Shown here piece by piece: positions 19,879 to 28,819 of a stretch of DNA of 64,000 nt (the stretch's first letter is position 1; each line of letters begins with the position of its first letter). Made by a program: the position numbers and the translations under genes. The stretch is from Bombiscardovia nodaiensis (GTDB taxonomy: Bacteria > Actinomycetota > Actinomycetes > Actinomycetales > Bifidobacteriaceae): contig AP026798.1 of the NCBI GenBank assembly GCA_033127725.1, forward strand, positions 868,001-932,000, read 5' to 3'. The notes beneath the pieces are model-generated. The model did no database searches, was not told the DNA's origin, and was given only the letters and a program-made list of their open reading frames with translations.

Positions 19879-21871
19879 GAAGTGGTGGGCAAGGGGTATC
19901 GGACACAGGGTCTGTGGTAGCACGCCTGCCCCTGTCCTCCCGGCATTTCAAGCGGCCGAGTAAGCGTTCCCTACTGGTGTCACTTTTCAAGTACCATCGT
20001 CGCTCGTACGCGATTATGAGTCTGGCCATGCTGGCGAGTTCGGCTCTTGTGGGCGCTCTGGCTCAGATTGTCCTTGCTGCTGCCTTCTGGGACGGCAGCC
20101 CGGGGCGTCAGCAGATGAGTGCCTATGAGAGCAATATGGCGGCTCAAAACTTTTCCTTTATGGTCTCGGCCGCTGCCCTTCCGCTGATTTCATGTGTGAT
20201 TATTAGTATCTTTCTGATTCTGTCGTCGGTAGCCTTTCTGCTGGAGGAGCGCCGCCGCGAATACGCTCTCTTGCGCCTGTCTGGAGCCTCCACCAGGCGG
20301 GTGAGGCGGATGGCGGTGGGCGACCTGGTTGGCGGGCTGTTGAGTATTCCACTTATCTGGCTCGTCCTGCGTTTTTTGGAGTGGCTTTTTGCTCAAGACA
20401 GCGTGATCCGGCCGCATCCGCGCTGGTGGTGCACTCTAGCCTCTTGCGCCGGTGTCCTGCTCACTGGCCTGATTGGTGCCTGGCTGGCTTCCAAGCGTCT
20501 AGCGGCGGTCAGCCCACTGGAAGCCCTGGGCCCCTTGCAAACTCAGCAGGCCAAGCTCACTCTCTTCCGCATAGGACTCGCTCTGGTGGCCCTAGTCTTG
20601 GGATGCGCGCTGATGACTCCGCTGTGGACCATGAACGAGCTGGCTAGAGCCAGCCTCATTGGTTTGTGCTTGCTGACCGCTGCCGATGCCGCAGCCCCCT
20701 GGCTCTTGACCCGGCTGGGTGCCTTGATAGGTCTCCTCCTGCGAGCTTTCGGGCGCGGCCCAGGTTTGCTGGCTGCCCGGCGAGCAACGTTTGGCAGTCG
20801 AGCCACAACTGCCATCGCCCTTCCCGTCATGCTGATGCTGGTCATTGTCTTTTCTCTCCAGACGGTGATGCTCACCTTTACCAACACATACATCATCGCC
20901 CCGCTCAAGTCAGTGCGGGCAGATTTTGTAATCTCTGCCGATGCCTCGCAGGAGGCAACGGTGGGGGAGAAGTTGAGAAGGGCGGATACCTATATTTCAA
21001 GCGCGGAGACATACCGGCTCACAAACTGGGCTAGGCCTGACGGCGACACTACAGCGCAGGTGGCCGAGGCCAGTTTGGATCAGTTGCAGCAAGCCGGTGG
21101 GCCTCAGAGCACCTTACGATTCGTGCAGGGCTCGCCAGCTGACCTGGGCCGGGCCGGGTAGCGATGCAAACCCAAGGCAGCGGCGTCAAACTGGGCCAGC
21201 GCATCCAGCTAGCTGACCGGCATGACAAGATGCAGACCGTCACCGTTGTGGCTTCTTTTGCTAGCGAGCACTCGCCCTTCGAGCTCTATCTTTTGGGTCT
21301 GCCTGGAACTGTTGAGGGGTCGGGCGTAGATAAGCCGCAGCTGTCCACGTCGGTTGTTGCCCGGTCAGACCAAGTTGAGCACCTGGGCCGGGCTCTCAAA
21401 GGCTTGAGAGGCCAGCCTGGAACGAGTCTGTTGACCAAGGAAGAATTCATTCGTCAGCAGTCGCGCTCGCGCTCGCAAGAGATGGACAGTTTCTTGATCT
21501 TTATGCTGGCTTCCGCTGCGCTCGCAGGCATATTTTTACTGCAATCCTGCGCTATTGCAGTTCACGAGCGGCGGCGAGAAAATATTCGCCTAATGGCCTT
21601 GGGTATTTCGCGGCTGCAGCTGACCGCAGTCATGGCGCTTGAGGCTGCGCTTGACGTATTGAGTGCGCTGGTCGTGTCTGCCCTTATCCTGGTTGGAGTC
21701 CTCCTGCCGCAAGTGCTGGAACTGGCCCAGCTCAAGCTCCCCGCTGGCCTGGTAACGCTGCCATTCGGCTCTTTTGCTGCTGTCAGTGTCGGCCTGCTCC
21801 TTCTAGCGGCGGTCTCCTCTGGCATCTTTACCCACATCAGCCTACGCCGTCAGCCTTCCGTCGCTGCATGA
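19875..21871 (+). CDS. FtsX-like ABC permease, frameshifted
   Basis: Two adjoining frames together encode one FtsX-family permease of about 665 residues. The first frame holds the N-terminal membrane segment, a first FtsX core (EERRREYALLRLSGASTRRVRR) and three more segments. It stops at 21161 just after SPADLGRAG. The second frame continues with VAMQTQGSGVKLGQRIQL and the second FtsX core (HERRRENIRLMALGISRLQL). One additional base in the GC-rich run near 21147-21159 restores a single frame. It is coupled to the ATPase at 19126 by an ATGA overlap. A sequencing error is the simplest explanation; a true pseudogene cannot be excluded. Confidence 0.82.
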
Positions 21872-21988
21872 ACCTGCGATACCGCTGCTTGCGAAGAAGT
21901 CGGTGCAATACTTTTCGCCTTGTCTGTGGAGGTGAGATTGGTATGATAGAGGGTAAGAGTTTGGCGGGCGATGGGGTAGGAGGATACT

Positions 21989-22168
21989 GTGGAGAGTGGG
22001 GAGCGCAGGCGGCGTTTGATGAGCGCGGCTGGGGCTATTCATTCTGCACGCATGGAGGGCGGAGATGTGAGCCCGCAGTTCTACCGCGATGCCCAAGACT
22101 TCATCGACGGCCGCATCGATTCGCACACTCTAGTCAGCATCACTCGCGCCCGCTACGGTCTGGAGTAG
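21989..22168 (+). CDS. Small VbhA-like antitoxin-type protein (59 aa)
   Basis: GTG 21989 is preceded by AGGAGG with a 5-nt spacer. The 59-residue product starts VESGERRRRLMSAAGAIHSA and ends FIDGRIDSHTLVSITRARYG followed by LE and a stop. An Arg-rich N-terminal helix, a middle E/G motif and a C-terminal G-x-I-rich helix resemble the VbhA family, antitoxins that block Fic AMP-transferases. In canonical pairs the Fic toxin gene overlaps or directly follows; here a terminator follows and no Fic motif (HPFxxGNG) is seen nearby. It may be an orphan antitoxin or a solitary regulator. The family call is from memory of the pattern. Confidence 0.6.
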   Translation: MESGERRRRLMSAAGAIHSARMEGGDVSPQFYRDAQDFIDGRIDSHTLVSITRARYGLE

Positions 22169-22197
22169 GCGAGGCGTGCCTGTCTAAGGTAAAAGAG

Positions 22198-22233
22198 TTT
22201 GGGGCTTCACCCGCATACGAGTGAAGCCCCAAA
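22198..22233. terminator. Terminator hairpin between VbhA-like gene and RCC1 gene
   Basis: A perfect 13-bp stem (TTTGGGGCTTCAC at 22198-22210, complement at 22221-22233) with a 10-nt loop lies between convergent genes. The A-rich left flank (AAAAGAG) gives a T-rich tail on the minus strand, so it suits the RCC1 gene best and may act in both directions. Confidence 0.82.
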
Positions 22234-22238
22234 CTGCT

Positions 22239-25200
22239 TTAGGCGGAGATGGTGGCGTGCTTGCCTGGGTGCTGGCGTCTGTGACTGAGCTGGTAGCCTG
22301 CGTAGGTGAGGGCAGACAGCGTGGTCAGGCCCAGCAGGGTGCCGCCAGTCAGGCGGTGAAGGGGGATGGCCCCGGCCTTGGGGAGGGTGAGAAAATCGTT
22401 GTATGTGTATGGGAGCGGGTAATCGGATTGGGCCGTGCCGTCTAAGGTCCAATGGATGTTTGCGGTGACTTGGCCAGAGCTGTGAGCGGGGGCGGACACG
22501 TTCCAAGTGCTGCTGCCAGCGTCCCAGACAGGTGCAGGCGCGGCTTCGGTCTGGTCGAACTTGATGCCCGTTACTGTGATCTCGTGCTTTTTGCCAACTC
22601 TCACTGGTGTGGATCTACTGGCAGTATTACCGGTACCAAGCTCACCTGCACCATTGTCGCCCCATGCGTAGATGGTGCTGTCATTCCCGAGTGCAAGAGC
22701 GTGGGCATATCCTGCGCTTATAGCAGTGATGTCTGTACCGGAAGGTATGTCTCCAGAGATTATCTTTCCAGGTGTATTCCTGCCAAGCGTGGTGCCATTA
22801 CCAAGCACGCCTCGCCAGTTATCTCCCCACATGTAGACAGCATGGTCATCGGTAAGTGCCATAGTGTAGCCTGGTCCTGTCTTAAGGGTGGTGATGTATG
22901 TGCCTGGTGTAATTTCGCCCGGGAGGATTTTGACTGGTGTATTTTTATTAGTGTTACTGCCGTCGCCGAGCTGCCCTGAGTAATTGTTTCCCCATGCATA
23001 GACGGTGTGATCGTTGGCTATTGCTAGGTTGAAATCCCCATTACCCGTGTTAAGGGTGGTGATGTATGTGCCTGGTGTAATTTCGCCCGGGAGGATTTTA
23101 ACTGGTGTACTTTTATTAGTGTTACTGCCGTCGCCGAGCTGCCCGTAATTGTTGAGTCCCCACGAATAAAGTGCGTGATTACTGCCAAGCGCTATGCTGT
23201 GCTGGTATCCCGCAATTATAGCAGTAATATATGTGCCAGCTGCGATGGCCCCCTCTTTAACTTTGACGGGCACATATTTATTAGTGAGACTGTCATCGCC
23301 GAGCTGCCCATATAGGTTTTGTCCCCAAGCGTAGAGCCCTCCGTCATTACTGAGAGCCAAAATGAAATTGCCGCCCGCACTTATGGTGGTTATGTATGTG
23401 CCTCGTGTGATAGCGCCAATACTGGCTTTGATCGGCACATTACTTTGAAGATAACCCTCGCCATTGGCCAGCTGCCCGTGGACACCGTCTCCCCAAGTGT
23501 AAACGTTCCCATCGGTAGCCAGCGCTATTGCGCTATCATGGCCTGCGCCGACCTCAATGAAGTGAATACCCTTGGGTGCACGAACACGTACTGGAGTGGT
23601 ACTGTAGCTACTGATTCCAACGGGTGTGACGCCATCCCCGAGTTGCCCGTAGATGTTGGTTCCCCACGCATAGGTGTTGCCGTCGTTGCCTATAGCTAGA
23701 CTGAGCTGTCCTCCTCCACTGATTTGGGTGTACTTGACGCCCTCTGGAGGTTCCGGTGGCGTGATACGAACGGTGTTTCCTCCGCTGACGGGTCCTTTAT
23801 TAGGGTTGAGTTTGAATTGATTTGGTCTCCACTTGGCGGTGAGTGTCATATTGCTAGAGACCGGTGTGTTGAAATCCCAGCGATCACCGCTGGCGGTAAA
23901 CCACCCCTTGAATTCGTGTCCAGCCCAAGTAGGCGTGGGATCGGGGCTATCGATAAGGCCTCCCGTCATTGGGTATTGATTGTCGGGTGCTGTACCTGGG
24001 GCCCCTGCAAGATCGAATTGAACAGTTTGCGTGGTTTTGTATTCGTAGTGGAGTGTAAGGCTACCAGTTTGGACATTGGGAAAAACTTTGTTGGACGTGT
24101 CAATACCGTCGATGCTGTAGCTGACTGCAACGTCGACTAATCCGACGGGATGTTGAGGCACTTGCAGGTTCCAAGCTCTAGTGTTGGTATTCTCTGTTTT
24201 TTGGTTGACCGGTGAGCTGCCGAAACTGACAGCGGTGATGGTGTACTGCCAGCGAATAATAGGGGGAATGGCCTGGTAGGGTGACAAATGCGGCCCACCG
24301 TCGAAGAGGACGCACTTGCCCCATCCGTAGACAGTGTTATCGCTGGCGAGACCAGCTGTTTGGTCTCCGCCTAATGATGCTGAGATAGCGGTGAAATGCG
24401 TGCCTGCGGTGAGGGTGGTGTTACTGGTTTTTACTGGCGACATTCTGTCGTATCTGGTGCCGTCACCGAGTTGTCCGTTGTCGTTGAGACCCCACCCGTA
24501 GACGGTGTTATCGTTGCCGATTGCTACGGAGTGATAGCGTCCTGCGGAAATGGCGGTGATGTAAGTATTGGGAACCATAGCGGCACGGAGTACTTTGGTT
24601 GGAGTAGACTTGTTCGCTCTGTTACCGGTGCCGAGTGAGTAGAAAGTGTTGCTTCCCCATCCATATACGGTGTGGTCGCTGCCGATTGCTAGGGAATGCC
24701 AGCCTCCTGCGGAGATAGCGATGATGGTGCTGCCGGGTGTCATTTCTCCGGGTAGGACTTTAACTGGGGTGAGTTTGTCGACAGTTGTGCCGTCACCGAC
24801 TTGGCCCATGTCGTTGCGCCCCCAGGCGTAAGCGGTGCCGGTGCTGCTCAGGGCCATGGCGTGGTCAGTGCCGGCGCTAATGCTGGTAATTTGTGTGCCG
24901 CTTGGGATGGCTCCTGGCAGAATTCTGACTGGGGTGGTGCTGCCTGCTGTGGCGGAACCATTGGCTAAGCGGCCTCGGAAGTTAGCGCCCCACATGTAGA
25001 TGGCGTTGTCGCTGGTGAGAACCATGGAGTAGTAAAAACCTGCGCACACTTGCACAGGGCGAGCGCTTGTTCCTAGGCTTATTTTCGTGGGAACGAGCCT
25101 ATTGGTTTTGGTGCCGTCGCCGATTTGTCCCTCGCTGTTGTCACCCCAAGCGTAGACATTGCCGTCGCTGCCAATGGCCATGGAGTTGCCGCCCGAAGAG

Positions 25201-25638
25201 CCTCCTCCTGCGCTGATTTGGGTGAAATGCACGCCTGCTGGATTGGTTATGTGGATAGGTTCATAGCGCGTAACAGTGGTGCCGTCGCCGACTTCGCCTG
25301 TGTAGTTGGCGCCCCAGCCATAGGTCTCTCCGTCATCGGTGAGAGCGAGAACATGGCTTGTACCTGCGCTGATTTTGACAAATTTTGCGTTGGTCGCTGG
25401 CGGTGCTTTGGGGGGAGTGATGGTGGCCAGGTTATCTTGGTTGGCGGGGCCTTTGGTGGGGTTGAGGGTGAATCCGTTTACTGTTTCGGAGGTGTAGTCA
25501 ATAGAGCGTAAGAGGGGGTTTGTGTTGCCTTGCGGTGTTGGGCCAGCGGTGGCCGACTTGGCTAGGCTAAGTCCCCCCCCCCAGGACAATGAGAGTAAGT
25601 GCGAGCAATGTTGCACTGGTTGCACGAAAACTGCGCAT
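22239..25638 (-). CDS. RCC1-repeat surface protein with sortase anchor, frame set by a G10 tract
   Basis: ATG 25638 follows GAGGAG and encodes a signal peptide (MRSFRATSATLLALTLIVLG). The frame is lost at G10 (25573-25582) and, as written, translation stops immediately. G9 would give LGGGLSLAKSATAG and a 1132-residue protein. Fourteen RCC1 blades are readable as YxWGxNxxGQLGDG motifs in two sets of seven, so two seven-bladed propellers are likely. Between them are Ig-like stretches and an InlB B-repeat-like domain ending WDFNTPVSSNMTLTAKW. The C-terminus has LPKAG (22371-22385), a hydrophobic segment and RRQHPGKH, a sortase signal. The gene uses more A/T than its neighbours. Cell adhesion is plausible but unproven. 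Confidence 0.88.
22882..23146 (-). repeat. Internal near-identical RCC1 blade repeats (168-bp period)
   Basis: The stretch starting at 22882 recurs at 23050, 168 bp (56 residues) later. About 95 nt are almost identical, with two differences visible. It encodes consecutive RCC1 blades and offers a substrate for gain or loss of blades by recombination. Confidence 0.85.
25573..25582 (-). repeat. Poly-G (G10) tract inside the signal peptide
   Basis: Ten consecutive C on the plus strand encode the Gly stretch at the signal peptide end of the RCC1 protein. Length changes of one base would switch the frame on or off. In the given sequence the frame is off. Confidence 0.9.
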
Positions 25639-25639
25639 T

Positions 25640-25757
25640 GGTGAAAGCTCCTCAACCAAAATGTTAAGCGTAAGCTACGGCCCACCGCCGTACTTTGCTG
25701 GATTCCCTTTACCGTCCGGACCAGGTCCCCCAACCCTTAAGTCCACGAACACAAACT
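25640..25757 (-). promoter_or_regulatory. Structured 5' leader of the RCC1 gene
   Basis: Between the likely -10 box and the start codon lie about 115 nt with several self-complementary segments, including ACGGC (25677-25681) with GCCGT (25687-25691). I could not match this convincingly to a known riboswitch class. No coding sequence is seen between the RCC1 start and the glycosyltransferase start at 25969. Confidence 0.35.
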
Positions 25758-25764
25758 TCACACA

Positions 25765-25770
25765 AGTATA
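25765..25770 (-). promoter_or_regulatory. Candidate -10 box for the RCC1 gene
   Basis: The minus strand reads TATACT here, close to the sigma-70 consensus. A TTGCAA lies upstream but at a short spacing of 14 nt, so the -35 assignment is uncertain. Confidence 0.45.
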
Positions 25771-25968
25771 GCAGCAGGGGGGTGTTGCAATGTTCCAGCG
25801 GCTACGTTGACCTTGCACACACTTGCAAACTCGACAGACATATAGGACCTGTACCATCGCGCCTTACTGTATTTCAAAGCGACGGATGAATGGGACGAGC
25901 AGTCTGTTTCTGGGTGTGTGCCAGGCGGGCTGCTGCCGGGAGCGGAAAAGTTGCGGGGCGGTGCCACA

Positions 25969-26973
25969 ATGGGGGGTATGGGAAAAAGCTTGAATAAGGC
26001 GGCCATGGTTGTCGTCACTTATAAGCGCCAGGAACTGCTGGCGGGATTGTTTGATTCGATTCTGCAGCTCACGCAAGCGCCCTGGCGGATTGTGGTAGTG
26101 GACAACGAGAACTCGGCCGACACGCAGGCTATGGTTCAGCAGTTTTCTGAGCGCGTGACCGGGCGCTGGGGCAAGACCATTATCGACGGCTCCGGCCAGC
26201 AGGAGCGCGTGGTGTACTGCCCGCAGGATCACAACAGCGGGGGAGCGGGCGGCTTCTCGGCAGGAGTAAAGAAGGCCTACGACCTGGGTGCCAACTGGTT
26301 CTGGGTCATGGACGACGACGTGGCCGTGGAGCCTAAGGGCTTGGACCTGCTGACCAAGTGGACCGACCGCTACCAGGTGATTCAGGGCTCGCGCCTGGAC
26401 TACGACGGCGGCCCCTTCTACTGGCAGTACCATTTCCTGACTTCGCTGGGCATACCAGACCCCATCGCGCCTTCAGCTTTCGGGCCTTCGGGGCGCAAGA
26501 CCATGAATACCATGTGCTTCGAGGGCGCCTTCTTCTCCCGGCAGATTGTGGAGAAAATCGGCCTGCCCGACCCGCGCTTCTTCATCTACTGGGACGACAC
26601 CATCTACGGTTATTTGGCTTCCAAGGTGACGCAGCCGGTCATCGTCTCCGACGTGGTCATGCGCCGCACCCGCGAGATCGGCAACTGGGATATTGCCGGC
26701 CTGCGCCAGCTCAACTCCACGTCCGACATGAACCGCTACCACATTATGCGCAACCGCGGCTACATGGCCCGCTACTTCATGGTCCACGGCGACTACCGGC
26801 CAGCCCTCTTCGCTCTGGGCACCCTGGCCACCGCCGCCAAGGAGCTGATTCGCCTGGTAGCCGTGGACCGCAAGCACATCTTCTCTGGCATCCCTCAGCT
26901 CTTCCGGGGCTGGGTGGACTCCCGCCAGCTCATGCACGACCCAGCTTGGAAGCCCATGCAGCCGCTTAAGTGA
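25969..26973 (+). CDS. Family 2 glycosyltransferase (GlfT-like)
   Basis: This protein of about 334 residues has a GT-A fold. It starts with VVVTYKRQELLAGLFDSI, carries a triple-Asp metal/sugar-nucleotide motif (WFWVMDDDVAVEP, about residues 115-127) and later FFIYWDDTIYGY. The pattern resembles galactofuranosyl- and rhamnosyl-type GT2 enzymes that build cell-wall or capsular polysaccharide. ATG 25969 and ATG 25978 are both possible; neither has an ideal Shine-Dalgarno. No membrane segment is seen, so it likely works at the inner face of the membrane. It stands alone, ended by a long hairpin. Confidence 0.85.
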   Translation: MGGMGKSLNKAAMVVVTYKRQELLAGLFDSILQLTQAPWRIVVVDNENSADTQAMVQQFSERVTGRWGKTIIDGSGQQERVVYCPQDHNSGGAGGFSAGVKKAYDLGANWFWVMDDDVAVEPKGLDLLTKWTDRYQVIQGSRLDYDGGPFYWQYHFLTSLGIPDPIAPSAFGPSGRKTMNTMCFEGAFFSRQIVEKIGLPDPRFFIYWDDTIYGYLASKVTQPVIVSDVVMRRTREIGNWDIAGLRQLNSTSDMNRYHIMRNRGYMARYFMVHGDYRPALFALGTLATAAKELIRLVAVDRKHIFSGIPQLFRGWVDSRQLMHDPAWKPMQPLK

Positions 26974-26997
26974 GCCCAGCAGCTGTATTTGGCCTGT

Positions 26998-27059
26998 ATG
27001 CAGAACGCTCTGGTTGACTACCTACCTACTTGGAGGGCAGCAACCAGAGCGTTCTGCAT
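26998..27059. terminator. Long inverted repeat between convergent genes
   Basis: ATGCAGAACGCTCTGGTTG (26998-27016) is perfectly complementary to 27041-27059, with a 24-nt loop. It separates the convergent glycosyltransferase and phosphatase genes. No T run follows, so it could be a bidirectional terminator or another palindromic element. Confidence 0.65.
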
Positions 27060-27117
27060 GTCGCGCAATACTTATGCCTTTGAGTCGAGGGTACGCGAGG
27101 GTCGCGCGAGGGGGAGC

Positions 27118-27858
27118 TCAGGCCAGCCCGCGCTCAAAGTACTCAGTGGAGGCAATCGGTCCGTCGACGCTAAAGGAACCCGCTTCGTAGACCAGGCGCG
27201 TCACTGAGTTGTTGTGGAAGGCAGGCATGGGCACATGCTCGCGCTGGAGGGTGAGTAGGAAGAGCTCAATGGCCGAGCCCGAGCTGACGACCAGTACATT
27301 GCCGCCGCCATCGCAGGAAGTCTGCACGCCAATCTCTTGCAGGGCCTTCTTCATGCGCTGGGCCACCTGCTGACTGCTCTCGGCCCGGTCTTTCAAGTCC
27401 AGCAGGGTGTGAAGGGCGTTATCTTGGTCAAGCTCGCAAATCCTGTCTTGCAGCTGGGCCACGGCATCCCAGCCCAACTCGTCGTGGACTTGGGCCAGGC
27501 GGGAGAAGTGGTTGCCGCCGAAGAGGGAGCCCATGAGTTCGGCGGACACATAACCCTCGTAGGATCCAAAGTTGGCTTCGCGCAGGTCTGGGTTAATCTG
27601 GACCTCCACCTGCTCGTTGCCAGAGTAGTCCAGGGCGTTACGGGCCGTCTGGTACTGTCGGGTTAAGCTGCCAGCGTAGGCCGCAGTGAAGTGGATGCCC
27701 TTGAGTCCGCGCCCGAGCTGCTTGGTGCCTTCTACGCCCTGCTGAGTCAGGGGAAAATCGGACCAGCCCTGCATAAGGTGCATGACGTTGGCCGTGGTTT
27801 CGCCGTGGCGGGTCAGGTAGATCGTAACTGGTGAAATATTGTCATTGCGTTCTGTCAT
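27118..27858 (-). CDS. Histidine phosphatase superfamily protein (phosphoglycerate mutase-like)
   Basis: This 246-residue protein begins with the branch 1 signature YLTRHGETTANVMHLMQGWSD, whose His is the phosphorylated residue. A further catalytic arginine lies in GSLTRQYQTA, and the second His position of this family corresponds to VVSSGSAI, where the usual His of SHG is replaced by Ser. That replacement suggests altered chemistry or a non-canonical second base. The substrate is unknown. It is divergent from the glucokinase gene, with about 120 bp between. Confidence 0.85.
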   Translation of the reverse strand: MTERNDNISPVTIYLTRHGETTANVMHLMQGWSDFPLTQQGVEGTKQLGRGLKGIHFTAAYAGSLTRQYQTARNALDYSGNEQVEVQINPDLREANFGSYEGYVSAELMGSLFGGNHFSRLAQVHDELGWDAVAQLQDRICELDQDNALHTLLDLKDRAESSQQVAQRMKKALQEIGVQTSCDGGGNVLVVSSGSAIELFLLTLQREHVPMPAFHNNSVTRLVYEAGSFSVDGPIASTEYFERGLA

Positions 27859-27934
27859 ATGGCCATTTTCTCCTTTTGCGGCGACGAATGCAAAAGTCCG
27901 ACGTGCATCTTGACCTCCTGGTGCGGTACAATGC

Positions 27935-27954
27935 GTATCGTACCGGTTCGATAC
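27935..27954. promoter_or_regulatory. Inverted repeat upstream of the glucokinase gene
   Basis: GTATCG (27935-27940) and CGATAC (27949-27954) form a palindrome with an 8-nt centre in the divergent intergenic region. It is a candidate repressor site for either or both genes. Confidence 0.4.
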
Positions 27955-27979
27955 TCTGAGCTAAGCAAAGGAGCAGTAG

Positions 27980-28774
27980 ATGATTGAGACAGCCCAGGCG
28001 TTCGGTGTAGACATTGGTGGCTCAGGCATTAAAGCTGCCCCCGTAGATTTGGTCGCCGGAGATTTTGCCGAGCCGCGTAAGAAAATTTTGACGCCAGAGC
28101 ACTCCACACCTGAAGCGGTAGGCAAGGTTGTGCACCAGCTACTAGACATGTTCGAGGTGCCAGACAGTGTGCCCGTCGGAGTCGCTTTCCCTGCCCCTGT
28201 GCGCCCGGGGCATCCCATTGAATTCATTGCCAACCTGGATCAGGCTTGGGTGGGGCAAGATGTGTGGCAGGTGCTCTCACAGGCTTGCGGACGGCCAGTT
28301 TCCGTGGTCAACGACGCCGACGCGGCGGGCCTGGCGGAAGTGCGCTACGGTGCGGCCAAAGGGCAAGACGGCCTGGTCATAGCAACCACGCTGGGCACGG
28401 GCATCGGTTCCGCCATTATTTACAATGGCGAGTTGGTCCCTAATTCCGAGCTCGGGCATTTGATACTCGACGGCAAGGATGCTGAGCGTTACGCGGCCTC
28501 CTCGGTGCGCGACCGCAAGAAGCTCTCCTACAAAAAGTGGGCCAAGCGCTTAACCAAGTACTACGCCATGCTTGAAAGATATTTCAGCCCAGATATGTTC
28601 GTGGTAGGCGGCGGTGTGAGCCGTTTGAGCGAGAAGTTCCTGCCCTATATTGAGGTGAAAACCCCGATTGTGCCTGCTGCCCTGCGCAACCAGGCTGGAA
28701 TTGTGGGCGCGGCCTATTACGCCTCCTACATTGACCAGAAAGTTGAGCCAAAACTGAATCCGGTCGCCCGGTAG
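27980..28774 (+). CDS. ppgK: Polyphosphate glucokinase (ROK family)
   Basis: This 264-residue enzyme phosphorylates glucose with polyphosphate, often also with ATP. The N-terminal phosphate-binding loop is GVDIGGSGIKAAPVD. NDADAAGLAEVRYG carries the catalytic Asp, and TTLGTGIGSA with ELGHL completes the glucose-binding ROK pattern. Length and the NSELGHL variant agree with actinobacterial PpgK. ATG 27980 follows AAAGGAG. It would feed glucose, including that released from alpha-glucans, into the bifid shunt. Confidence 0.94.
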   Translation: MIETAQAFGVDIGGSGIKAAPVDLVAGDFAEPRKKILTPEHSTPEAVGKVVHQLLDMFEVPDSVPVGVAFPAPVRPGHPIEFIANLDQAWVGQDVWQVLSQACGRPVSVVNDADAAGLAEVRYGAAKGQDGLVIATTLGTGIGSAIIYNGELVPNSELGHLILDGKDAERYAASSVRDRKKLSYKKWAKRLTKYYAMLERYFSPDMFVVGGGVSRLSEKFLPYIEVKTPIVPAALRNQAGIVGAAYYASYIDQKVEPKLNPVAR

Positions 28775-28819
28775 AGGCAAGCTAAAAGCGTCAATAGGGC
28801 GGCTGGCAGCGGGAGATGA

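Noticed and set aside
14040..22168. Prophage or insertion sequence around the sigma/ABC block
   Set aside because: No transposase, integrase, terminal inverted repeats or target duplications are visible.
21868..22224. A 118-codon plus-strand frame overlapping the small antitoxin-like gene
   Set aside because: It lacks a ribosome site and runs through the terminator; the 59-codon frame from 21989 has better start signals and sequence character.
22452..25511. Several plus-strand frames of 60-175 codons
   Set aside because: All are antisense to the RCC1 gene and follow its repeat pattern.
22239..25733. RCC1 gene start at 25733
   Set aside because: That frame gives no signal peptide and runs through the leader; ATG 25638 with the G tract corrected gives a ribosome site and a proper signal peptide.
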